Below are positions 52,151 through 59,283 of a stretch of DNA of 64,000 nt, one piece after another; position 1 is the first letter of the stretch, and every line of letters starts with the position of its first letter. The DNA lies in NCBI RefSeq assembly GCF_027923225.1, contig NZ_BSDI01000019.1, forward strand, positions 124,001 through 188,000, read 5' to 3'. The DNA is from Phytohabitans aurantiacus (lineage in GTDB: Bacteria > Actinomycetota > Actinomycetes > Mycobacteriales > Micromonosporaceae). Below the pieces are notes generated by a model. The model searched no databases. It was not told the origin of the DNA and was given only the letters and a program-made list of their open reading frames with translations. A program made the position numbers and the translations under genes.

Positions 52151-52225
52151 ATGAACCGCTACTTCGCCCCGCTGGGCTTCACCCTCGCCGCCGTCTGGGT
52201 AGTCGTCCTCTTCGTCCTCGTCTAA
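52151..52225 (+). CDS. Candidate 24-residue membrane peptide
   Basis: ATG at 52151, seven bases after GGGAG, encodes MNRYFAPLGFTLAAVWVVVL then VFLV-type hydrophobic residues and stops at 52223-52225. It would be a single-span membrane microprotein. Not recognised. The good ribosome-binding site and the preceding leader-like ORF support it; the size alone means it could be chance. Confidence 0.45.
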   Translation: MNRYFAPLGFTLAAVWVVVLFVLV

Positions 52226-52275
52226 CGCCCACCCCACACCAACCCGGCACGACGTGTCGCCACCCCTCACACGCC

Positions 52276-52330
52276 GATCAAGGGCAAACGCACGCGCTTC
52301 GATCTCGTTTCCACGCGCGTCCGCCCCCAG
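52276..52330 (+). repeat. Family 2 element, copy 6 (right arm decayed)
   Basis: Left arm 52276-52297 starts GATCAAGGGCAAACGC and is intact; loop TTCGATCTCGTTT is typical; the right arm reads CCACGCGCGTCCGCCCCC and no longer pairs at its end. No half-arm follows. Confidence 0.7.
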
Positions 52331-52368
52331 GCCAGCCCGACACGGCGCGTCGCCACGCCGCTCCCGCC

Positions 52369-52444
52369 GATCAAGGGCAAACGCACGCGGTTCGATCTCT
52401 TTTCCACGTGCGTTCGCCCTTGATCCATGCGAATGCCCTTGATC
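52369..52444 (+). repeat. Family 2 three-arm element, copy 7
   Basis: Complete 76 bp: arm 52369-52390, loop with GATCTC, arm 52404-52425, half-arm 52426-52444 ending CCCTTGATC. Confidence 0.9.
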
Positions 52445-52458
52445 GACGCGCAGGACGC

Positions 52459-52527
52459 GGCGCGCACCGCGCAGAGTGCGGCACGCACCGCGCAGAGTGC
52501 GGCACGCACCGCGCAGAGTGCGGCGGC
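52459..52527. repeat. 21-bp tandem repeat, about three copies
   Basis: Unit ACGCACCGCGCAGAGTGCGG plus C, three near-identical copies in a row. It holds the same position within the island as the ACCGCGC tandem array in island 1 and shares the CGCACCGCGCA core. Confidence 0.88.
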
Positions 52528-52598
52528 GCACCGCCGCCAACCCCTCAAACCTGGCGGCACGGCCGCGACCGGCGCGGACCCGCTGGTTGCCGCGCGGC

Positions 52599-52674
52599 GA
52601 TCAAGGGGGATTGCATCGATCAAGGGCGAACGCACGCGGAAAAGCGATCCAACCACGTGCATTTGCCCTTGATC
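52599..52674 (-). repeat. Family 2 three-arm element, copy 8
   Basis: Complete 76 bp in reverse orientation: half-arm 52599-52617, arm 52618-52639, loop with CGATCC, arm 52653-52674, followed by GGCGG. Confidence 0.9.
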
Positions 52675-52675
52675 G

Positions 52676-52850
52676 GCGGAAGGGGGCGGGCGGCGCGCCG
52701 CGGAAGGGGGCGGCGCGCGGCGGAAGGGGGCGGGCGGCGCGCGGCGGAAGGGGGCGGCGCGCGGCGCGGCGGCGGGCAGGGGGGCCGGCGCGGCGCGGCG
52801 GGGCGGCGGCAGGGCAGCGCGGGGCGCGGGGGGCGGCCCGCAGGGGTTGG
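52676..52850. repeat. G-rich low-complexity repeat (GGAAGGGGGCGG units)
   Basis: At least four copies of GCGGAAGGGGGCGG separated by GCGCGCGGC-type spacers, decaying into GGCGCGGCGGGG. The reverse complement of this unit appears in island 1 at 11631-11742. Runs of four or more G could form quadruplexes on this strand. Confidence 0.85.
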
Positions 52851-52851
52851 G

Positions 52852-53802
52852 TTAGGGGAGGCGGCTGGTCCAGAGGAGGCTCATTGCTCCGGCTGCCAAC
52901 GCGAAGAGCAGCGCGAAGCCCGCGTACCACTGGGTCACCTCGCGGGGCTGGATGCGGTGGCCGATGGAGCTGCCCATGTCTTCGTAGACCTGCTTGAGCT
53001 CACTCGCCGACGCCGCCTCGTAGAAGAAGCCGCGCGTGGTCTCGGCCAGTTCGGCGAGCGCGAGGCGGTCGACCGGTACCGGTTGGAGTTGGCCGCCGAT
53101 GTCGACGACGCCCGAGTCGGTGCCGAACGCGATCGTCGAGACGGGCACGTTGGCCGAAGCCGCCGAGGCGCCGGCCTCTTCGACCGAGCGGCCAGACGTG
53201 CGGTAGCCGTCGGAGAGCAGCACGATGCGGGCCGGCGGGGCACCGGCGGCGCCGTCGGCCGGTACCGAGCGGATGGCCTCCAGGCAGGTGAAGACGGCCT
53301 CACCGGTGGCGGTGGCTTCGGCCAGCGTGAGCCCGTCGATGGCCGAGAGCACGGACGGGCGGTCCTTGGTCGGCGGTACGAGCACGTTGGCCGACTTGGC
53401 GAACGATACGAGGCCCAGGTTGTAGGTCGCGGGCAGCTCGGAGACGAACTGCTTGGCGGCCTCCTGCGCGGCCTCGATGCGGCTCGGCGACACGTCGTCG
53501 GCCTCCATCGACAGGGACACGTCGATGGCGAGCATGATGGTGGCGCGCTCCAGCGGCTCCTCGCGGTCGACGGAGGGGCGGGCCATCGCGGTGGCCAGCG
53601 CCAGCAGCGCGATCAGGAACGCGACCGCGGCCACGTGGCGGCGCCAGCCGAGGCCCTTGGGCGCGAGGGTGCGCAGCATGTCGACGTTGGTGAAGCGGAT
53701 GGCGTACTGCCGGCGGCGGAACTGGCGCCACACGTACGCGCCGGCGATGGCCAGTACCGGAAGGAGCGCCAGCAACCACCACGGTTGCAGAAAACGGATC
53801 AT
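52852..53802 (-). CDS. VWA domain membrane protein (BatA-like)
   Basis: 316 residues from MIRFLQPWWLLALLPVL. Two N-terminal membrane segments and one at the C-terminus (YAGFALLFALAAGAMSLLW) frame a von Willebrand A domain with a MIDAS motif (MLAIDVSLSMEADD, DxSxS; further Asp in VLLSDGYRTSG). The MoxR-DUF58-VWA set is a common chaperone-like system for assembling or activating protein complexes. It overlaps DUF58 by four bases (ATGA). The end abuts repeat island 2. Confidence 0.9.
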   Translation of the reverse strand: MIRFLQPWWLLALLPVLAIAGAYVWRQFRRRQYAIRFTNVDMLRTLAPKGLGWRRHVAAVAFLIALLALATAMARPSVDREEPLERATIMLAIDVSLSMEADDVSPSRIEAAQEAAKQFVSELPATYNLGLVSFAKSANVLVPPTKDRPSVLSAIDGLTLAEATATGEAVFTCLEAIRSVPADGAAGAPPARIVLLSDGYRTSGRSVEEAGASAASANVPVSTIAFGTDSGVVDIGGQLQPVPVDRLALAELAETTRGFFYEAASASELKQVYEDMGSSIGHRIQPREVTQWYAGFALLFALAAGAMSLLWTSRLP

Positions 53803-54716
53803 CGCGTGGTTCCTCGGGTGCGTGCGTGCCGCTGGGCGGCGACGAACCGGACCATGTCCAGCAACCAGTCTGAGTCGGTGCGCAGTCGAAGGTGTGCCGC
53901 CCCGGCGCCGCGCAGCGCCTGGGCGATGGCTGTGCGCTGCGCGGCGGCCGCCTCGGCGTACCGGCGGCGCAGTTTGGGATCGGCGGTCTGCACCTCGTGC
54001 AGCGCACCGCTTTCGGGGTCGACGAGCGTGAGCACGCCGACGTCGGGAAGCTCCATCTCGCGGGGGTCGACGATCTCGATCGCGACCACGTCGTGGCGCA
54101 CCGCGAGCTTGCGCATGGGCCTCGCCCACTGGTCGGTCACCGCGAGGAAGTCGGAGATGACGACCGCCACACCCCGCCGGCGCGGTGGGCGGTTGAGCCG
54201 GTCGATCAGGGCGCCGAGGTCGCCGCGTCCGGGTTGCACCTGGGTACGCGCGATGGCGCGCAGCAGCCCCTGAGCCTCCTTGCGGCCGGGGCGAGCCGGC
54301 ATCCGCACGGTGGAGGAGCCCGTGCCGACGACCGCGCCGATGCGGTTGCCGCCGCGCACGGTCAGGTAGGTGAGCGCCGCCGCGGCGGCGATGGCGACCT
54401 CCCGCTTGAGGTACTTGGCGGTGCCGAACTCCAGGCTTGCCGACAGGTCGACGGCCAGCCAGGTCTCCAGTTCGCGGTCTGCGACGGTGCGGCGCACGTG
54501 GGGCTGCGTGGTGCGCGCCGTGACCGGCCAGTCCATGCGCCGCACGTCGTCGCCCGGCCGGTACTCGCGGGACTCGCCCGCCTCGGTGCCCGGCCCCGGC
54601 AGCAGCCCTACGTAGTCACCCTGCAACAGCCCGTCGAGCTTGCGGCTGACGAGGAGTTGGAGCCGGGAGAGGACGGCGTCGGCCCGCGCCGTCGTCTGGG
54701 CGTCCAGCGGGCTCAT
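53799..54716 (-). CDS. DUF58 domain protein
   Basis: 305 residues. The DUF58 signature YRPGDDVRRMDWPVTART is at about residues 52-70, with a VWA-like fold around WLAVDLSASLEFG and VAVVISDFLAV. Cytoplasmic partner of MoxR-type ATPases. ATGA overlaps with both neighbours (54713-54716 and 53799-53802), so the three genes are translationally coupled. Confidence 0.92.
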   Translation of the reverse strand: MSPLDAQTTARADAVLSRLQLLVSRKLDGLLQGDYVGLLPGPGTEAGESREYRPGDDVRRMDWPVTARTTQPHVRRTVADRELETWLAVDLSASLEFGTAKYLKREVAIAAAAALTYLTVRGGNRIGAVVGTGSSTVRMPARPGRKEAQGLLRAIARTQVQPGRGDLGALIDRLNRPPRRRGVAVVISDFLAVTDQWARPMRKLAVRHDVVAIEIVDPREMELPDVGVLTLVDPESGALHEVQTADPKLRRRYAEAAAAQRTAIAQALRGAGAAHLRLRTDSDWLLDMVRFVAAQRHARTRGTTR

Positions 54717-55873
54717 TGCAGGGTGCCGGGCCAGGCGCCCGCGGGTTGCGGCGCGCCCGCGCCCACCCCCGCTGGTGGCGCCGACGGCTGGGCGGCCGCC
54801 GGAGCCGCGCTCTGCCGGGGCGCCACGCTGGGCAACGGCACGTTTGCCATCACGCGGGCGACGATGTGGTCGGCGGGGATGTCGTCGGCGAGCGCGTCGT
54901 AGCTGAGCACCAGACGGTGCCGCAGGATGTCGGGCGCGATGTCCTGCACGTCCTGCGGGAGCGCGTAGTCACGGCCGCGCATCAGGGCGAGGGCGCGGGT
55001 GGCACGCACGATGCCGAGCGAGGCGCGCGGGCTGGCACCGTACTGGATCAGCTGCGCGACGTCGGGTATGCCGTGCTCGGCGGGGGCGCGGGTGGCCAGT
55101 ACCAGGCGGACGGTGTAGTCGACCAGCGCGTTGTGCACGAACACCTGGTCGGCCTTGCGCTGCAGCGCGAGCAGCTCGGAGGGCGTGAAGACCGGGTTGG
55201 GCTCGGGCGCGCTGACGCCCATCCGGTACACGATCTCGCGTTCCTCGGCGTCGGTCGGGTACCCGACGAGGATCTTCATGAGGAACCGGTCGCGCTGCGC
55301 CTCGGGCAGGGGGTACACGCCCTCCTGCTCGATCGGGTTCTGGGTGGCCATGACGAGGAACGGGTTCGGCACCTCGTGCGTCTCGCCGCCGATCGACACC
55401 TGCTGCTCGGACATGACCTCCAGCAGTGCCGACTGCACCTTGGCCGGCGCCCGGTTGATCTCGTCGGCGAGCAGGAAGTTCACGAAAACCGGGCCCAGCT
55501 CGACGTCGAATTTTTCGGACGATTGCCGGTAGATCCGGGTGCCCACGATGTCGGCCGGTACGAGGTCCGGGGTGAACTGCACGCGGGCGAACGTGCCGCC
55601 GACGACCTTCGCGATGGTCTCGACGGCGAGCGTCTTGGCCACGCCGGGCACGCCCTCCAGCAGGCAGTGGCCGCGCGCCAGCAGCGCGACGAACATCCGC
55701 TCGACCATCCGGTCTTGCCCGACGATCACGCGCTTGACCTCGAACAACGCGCGTTCGAGCGTGGTGGCGTCTTCGGCGGGGGTGGTGCTTGGCGCCAGCG
55801 CTTCGGCGGACGGCTCGGGGGTTGCGGGCGTGGTCGGCTGGGCCACCGGTCCTCCACTGCGGTGCGGCGTCAT
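54713..55873 (-). CDS. MoxR-type AAA+ ATPase
   Basis: 386 residues from ATG 55873. Walker A is LLEGVPGVAKT, Walker B FLLADEINRAPAK, sensor-1 MATQNPIEQEG and sensor-2/arginine region AEAQRDRFLMKI (PLPEAQRDRF). Pro/Ala-rich tails at both ends. An in-frame GTG at 55912 would add 13 residues; neither start has a clear ribosome-binding site. First gene of the MoxR-DUF58-VWA operon. Confidence 0.92.
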   Translation of the reverse strand: MTPHRSGGPVAQPTTPATPEPSAEALAPSTTPAEDATTLERALFEVKRVIVGQDRMVERMFVALLARGHCLLEGVPGVAKTLAVETIAKVVGGTFARVQFTPDLVPADIVGTRIYRQSSEKFDVELGPVFVNFLLADEINRAPAKVQSALLEVMSEQQVSIGGETHEVPNPFLVMATQNPIEQEGVYPLPEAQRDRFLMKILVGYPTDAEEREIVYRMGVSAPEPNPVFTPSELLALQRKADQVFVHNALVDYTVRLVLATRAPAEHGIPDVAQLIQYGASPRASLGIVRATRALALMRGRDYALPQDVQDIAPDILRHRLVLSYDALADDIPADHIVARVMANVPLPSVAPRQSAAPAAAQPSAPPAGVGAGAPQPAGAWPGTLQ

Positions 55874-56081
55874 CGACGAGGCGTCGGGTCGGGCAACGGG
55901 GCGTTGCCCCACCTAGCCTTACACGCCCAGCTAACCAGCCGGGGATGGAGCGCCGGAAATCCGGCCGGCGCCGGGCCCGGGGTGGCGAAACCCAAAGCGC
56001 GAACGGCGCACTGGAACTGGCCAAACAGGCACGGCGTACGGGTAGACAAAAGAGGGTTTTACGCGTGTACGATTCAGCCGT

Positions 56082-56122
56082 CGCCGGGCGGCTTCCCCCG
56101 TGGCCGCCCGGCGCTCTTTCTT
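56082..56122 (+). terminator. Intrinsic terminator with 11-bp stem, orphan
   Basis: CGCCGGGCGGC (56082-56092) and its perfect complement GCCGCCCGGCG (56103-56113) flank a 10-base loop, followed by CTCTTTCTTTC on the + strand. That is a convincing + strand terminator in a 275-bp gap where no + strand gene is evident upstream; it could end an unannotated small transcript from 55.9-56.08 kb. It would also insulate the following leaderless promoter. Confidence 0.6.
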
Positions 56123-56136
56123 TCACCCTGCCGCCC

Positions 56137-56142
56137 TACACT
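56137..56142 (+). promoter_or_regulatory. -10 box of a leaderless transcript
   Basis: TACACT lies exactly six bases before the GTG at 56149, with no ribosome-binding site between, the typical geometry of actinobacterial leaderless genes. Confidence 0.5.
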
Positions 56143-56148
56143 TCAGCG

Positions 56149-56334
56149 GTGAAGTGTTCCGCTCGCGGTTGCTCCGAATCCGCCATCTGGGCCCTGAGGT
56201 GGAACAATCCCAAGCTGCACGAGCCCGAGCGGCGCAAGACGTGGCTCGCGTGCGAGGCCCATCGCGAATCGCTAAGCGAGTTCCTGAGTGTCCGCGGGTT
56301 TCTGCGCGAGGTGGAAGAGCACCGGGCACCGTAG
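56149..56334 (+). CDS. Small Cys-rich protein, possible zinc ribbon
   Basis: 61 residues beginning MKCSARGCSESAIWALRWNN. The C-x4-C pair near the N-terminus and C-x2-H (LACEAHRESL) about 30 residues later could bind one zinc. The next gene follows after nine bases and its likely -10 box (TAGCCT) includes this gene's TAG stop. It probably belongs with the PH-domain pair downstream. Function unknown; conserved actinobacterial proteins of this appearance exist, to my recollection. Confidence 0.7.
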   Translation: MKCSARGCSESAIWALRWNNPKLHEPERRKTWLACEAHRESLSEFLSVRGFLREVEEHRAP

Positions 56335-56343
56335 CCTGAACGG

Positions 56344-56853
56344 GTGACCCCCAGGGAAGCGCCGACCGACGCGCTCGAACCGTGGCCAGACACCGTCGAC
56401 TGGCGTCCCGTTTCCCGAGATCTCATCTGGGTCGAGCTGATCCGGGTGTGGATCGCCACCGCGGTCGTGGCGGCCGCGGTCGGGTTCGGTTGGGCCGTGA
56501 GTGGCCACTGGCTGTTCGGCGTGGGCCTGGCTCTGATCGCCGTGTTCACGGTGTGGGACGCGATCGTCAGCGTGCGCTCGGTGCGCTCGTGGGGGTACGC
56601 CGAGCGCGACCATGACCTGCTGGTGCGGCACGGGCTGCTGATCCGCCGGCTGTCGATCGTGCCGTACGCGCGGATGCAGTTCGTCGATGTGACCGCGGGA
56701 CCGCTGGAGCGCATGTTCTCCCTGGCGACCGTGCAGCTGCACACCGCCGCCGCGGCGAGCGACGCCAAGGTGCCGGGCCTGCGCCCGCCGGAGGCGGCCC
56801 GGCTGCGCGACCGGCTCACCGCCCTCGGCGAAGACCGGGCAGAGGGCCTGTGA
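56344..56853 (+). CDS. PH domain (DUF304, YdbS-like) membrane protein
   Basis: 169 residues. Two membrane segments (VWIATAVVAAAVGFGWAV; WLFGVGLALIAVFTVW) are followed by a bacterial PH domain (bPH_2) containing DHDLLVRHGLLIRRLSIVPYARMQFVDVTAGPLERMFSLATVQLHT. GTG at 56344 lies six bases after TAGCCT and has no ribosome-binding site, so likely leaderless. Overlaps the next gene by four bases (GTGA). YdbS/YdbT pairs are membrane proteins linked to stress or bacteriocin resistance in Bacillus; the role here is unknown. Confidence 0.87.
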   Translation: MTPREAPTDALEPWPDTVDWRPVSRDLIWVELIRVWIATAVVAAAVGFGWAVSGHWLFGVGLALIAVFTVWDAIVSVRSVRSWGYAERDHDLLVRHGLLIRRLSIVPYARMQFVDVTAGPLERMFSLATVQLHTAAAASDAKVPGLRPPEAARLRDRLTALGEDRAEGL

Positions 56854-58265
56854 ACCCTCAGGTTGTGGCTACGGAGCCGAAGAAGCGGTTGCATCCGCTT
56901 ACGCCGTTGCTGCGGGGCGGGCGGGCGCTCGTGGTCATCATCGCGGCGCTGTCGTGGCAGACGCTCGGGCAGGTGGGACTGGGCTGGTTCGCCGTCATGG
57001 TGCTCGCGCTGCTGCTCGGCCAGGTCATCCTGGGCATCGTCAGCTGGGCCAACACGGGCTACCACGTGGTCGGCCGGGAGCTGCGGATACACGAGGGCCT
57101 GCTGTGGCGGCGCACCCGGGCGATCCCGCTGGAACGCCTCCAGTCCGTCGAGGTGGTCCGGCCGCTGCTCGCCCAGCTCACCGGCCTGGCCGAGCTGCGG
57201 CTGGAGGTGGTCGGCGGCGGCAAGACCGAGGCGCCGCTGGCGTTCGTGACCATGCCGGACGCGGTGGCCCTGCGCGAGCGCCTGCTGACCCTGGCGGGGC
57301 GCGCCGGCACCGCGACGCCCGCCACGCCGGACGCCCCGGCCGTGGCGCCGATCGAGGTGCCGATCCACGCGGTCACCAACCGGGATCTGCTGATCAGCCA
57401 GCTCCTGACGCCGCAGGCGCTGTTCATGCCGTTCGGCGTGGCGTTCGTGGTGGTGCAGTTCGCGTTCGAGGCGACCTGGTCGTTCATCGCGCTGGCCAGT
57501 ACGGCCACCGCGATGGCGGGCGTGCTGCTCCAGCCGGTACGCCGGGTGCTCGTCGACTGGAACTTCCGGATCGCGCGCGGCGAGGCCGGCCTGCGGCTGC
57601 GCGGCGGGCTGCTGGAGACCCGCAGCCAGACGATCCCGGTCGAGCGTGTCCAAGGGGTCGGTGTGACCTGGCCGCTGCTGTGGCGCCGCAAGCGGTGGCT
57701 GCGGATGCGGCTCGACGTGGCCGGCTTCGCGACGTCGGGCGGCGAGGAGAGCAAGGCGTTCGACCGGCTGCTGCCGGTGGGTGACGCGCCGACCAGCGAG
57801 CGCGTACTGGCCGAGGTGCTGCCCATCCCCACGGGCCAACACAGCCTGACGCTGACCGATTTCCGCTTGTCGAACCCGCCCAAGCGGGCCAGGTGGTTCC
57901 ACCCGCTCGCGCTGCCGGTGATCGGTATCGCGCTGACCGACGAGATCGTCGCGTCGCGAGACGGCCTGCTGACCCGGCAGATGGTGATCGTGCCGTACGC
58001 CCGCGTGCAGAGCGTCCGGGTGGTGCAGGGGCCGCTCCAGCGCCGCCTGCGGCTCGCCACGGTGTACGCCGACACGGCCGGCGGCCAGAGCGCCGCCGCC
58101 CGCGACCGGGATCTCAGCGAGGCGTGGTGGCTGGCGGCTGAGCTGGCTCGGCGCTCTCGCGAGGCCCGGGCTCAGCAGACTCAGACTCCGCAGGCTCAGC
58201 AGCCGCCAGCCGGGCTCGGCGCGCCGACCACCACCGTTCCCCCAGCCCCACCGCCAGAAACGTGA
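56850..58265 (+). CDS. PH domain (DUF304, YdbT-like) membrane protein
   Basis: 471 residues with three bPH_2 repeats after membrane segments: RELRIHEGLLWRRTRAIPLERLQSVEVV (about 65), GLRLRGGLLETRSQTIPVERVQGVGV (about 245) and SRDGLLTRQMVIVPYARVQSVRVVQG (about 368). The tail after about residue 425 is Gln/Pro/Ala-rich. GTGA coupling to the YdbS-like gene. Its last 152 bases overlap the 3' end of the convergent PAP2 gene, so both tails are encoded on opposite strands of the same DNA. Confidence 0.87.
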   Translation: MNPQVVATEPKKRLHPLTPLLRGGRALVVIIAALSWQTLGQVGLGWFAVMVLALLLGQVILGIVSWANTGYHVVGRELRIHEGLLWRRTRAIPLERLQSVEVVRPLLAQLTGLAELRLEVVGGGKTEAPLAFVTMPDAVALRERLLTLAGRAGTATPATPDAPAVAPIEVPIHAVTNRDLLISQLLTPQALFMPFGVAFVVVQFAFEATWSFIALASTATAMAGVLLQPVRRVLVDWNFRIARGEAGLRLRGGLLETRSQTIPVERVQGVGVTWPLLWRRKRWLRMRLDVAGFATSGGEESKAFDRLLPVGDAPTSERVLAEVLPIPTGQHSLTLTDFRLSNPPKRARWFHPLALPVIGIALTDEIVASRDGLLTRQMVIVPYARVQSVRVVQGPLQRRLRLATVYADTAGGQSAAARDRDLSEAWWLAAELARRSREARAQQTQTPQAQQPPAGLGAPTTTVPPAPPPET

Positions 58266-59169
58266 GCCCCACGTACGCCCAGCCCACGAGCACGTCGAGC
58301 ACGTAGTGCTCACCGGCGTACACCAGGGTGAACGTCATCGCCAAGGGGTACGACAGCAGCAGGGGCCACCAGCGCTTGCGCACCCGGTTGAGGAAGAACG
58401 CCACGACGAACAGGGCGAACGCGGTGTGCAGGGACGGCATCGCGGCCACCGGGTTGGCGGCCACCTGACCGACGTTGAGCAGGTTGCCGGCGCCGTGCAT
58501 GCCCATCGCCCGCCAGCCGCGGGTGGAGATCCGCACCACGTCGGGCAGCAGCCCGTACTGCGCGGCCCACCACGGCGGGGCGGCCGGGTACAGGAAGTAC
58601 GTGATCAGGCCGGTGACCGACAGGAACACCCAGCGGCGCATGAACGCGGCCCAGCGTGGCCGGGAGGTGAGCCACAGCACCACGGCGACGGTCAGCGCGG
58701 TGACGAAGTGCGAGAAGTACACCCAGCTCACCAGCACGTCCCACCAGTACACCTTGTCCGGGTCGTACAGGTGCTGCTGCAGCCACACCGTGGGCACCTC
58801 GCCGCCGGTGGCCCAGCCGAACATCCACCGGTCGAAGGCGATCAGCTCCAGCACGTGCGGCGTGGCGTCGTTGTCGGCGAACCCGCGCGACAGGTTGTAG
58901 AGGACCAGTACCAGCACGATCGGCAGCCAGTCGCGCGCGAAGAGCAGGTGGGAGCGCCACGGCTGCCCGATCCGCCAGGCGATCGTCGCCGTCCACAGCC
59001 AGCCGAACGCGTACAGCGGATCGGTGGGCAGGCCGATCAGCAGCCAACCGGCCGTGAACAGGACCGCCCAGACCAGCATGGCGATCAACCGGCGCCGCCG
59101 GTCGGCCTCGGTCGGCGGCGGCGTGTCGGGAGGCGGCGCGCCGGGCGCCGGTGTGATCGTCACGGACAT
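58114..59169 (-). CDS. PAP2-superfamily membrane phosphatase (inositol phosphotransferase-like)
   Basis: 351 residues, about six membrane segments. The PAP2 catalytic motifs are AAMPSLHTAFALFV (PSLH-type motif) and VYAGEHYVLDVLVGW (SRxxxxxHxxxD-type, His/Asp). The arrangement resembles PAP2_3/Aur1-like phospholipid phosphatases or phosphotransferases. The N-terminus is Pro-rich. The last 50 residues are Ala/Glu/Ser/Pro low complexity and encoded antisense to the YdbT-like gene tail. Confidence 0.87.
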   Translation of the reverse strand: MSVTITPAPGAPPPDTPPPTEADRRRRLIAMLVWAVLFTAGWLLIGLPTDPLYAFGWLWTATIAWRIGQPWRSHLLFARDWLPIVLVLVLYNLSRGFADNDATPHVLELIAFDRWMFGWATGGEVPTVWLQQHLYDPDKVYWWDVLVSWVYFSHFVTALTVAVVLWLTSRPRWAAFMRRWVFLSVTGLITYFLYPAAPPWWAAQYGLLPDVVRISTRGWRAMGMHGAGNLLNVGQVAANPVAAMPSLHTAFALFVVAFFLNRVRKRWWPLLLSYPLAMTFTLVYAGEHYVLDVLVGWAYVGLTFLAVGLGERWWSARRARLAAAEPAESESAEPGPRESAEPAQPPATTPR

Positions 59170-59283
59170 CGGCGTCCAGGTTAGGCGACGGGGGATGGCA
59201 GGGTAGCGACCAGGCTGGACACGTCGCTCATAGTCCGACCCTACTCATCGTCGGAACGCGGCCCGAGCGCATACGCTTAGCGG

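Larger units (their letters stand above)
52226..52851. other. 626-bp gene-free repeat island (island 2)
   Basis: No credible gene. In order: degenerate family 2 copy 6 (52276-52330), copy 7 (52369-52444), 21-bp tandem repeats (52459-52527), ACCGCCGCCAACCCCTCAAA (52530-52549), copy 8 (52599-52674) and GGAAGGGGGCGG-type repeats (52676-52850). The content and order parallel island 1. Confidence 0.85.

Noticed and set aside
56136..58313. 725-codon minus-strand frame across the PH-domain genes
   Set aside because: Shadow frame; composition is HRRQ-rich and the + strand carries three recognisable PH repeats.
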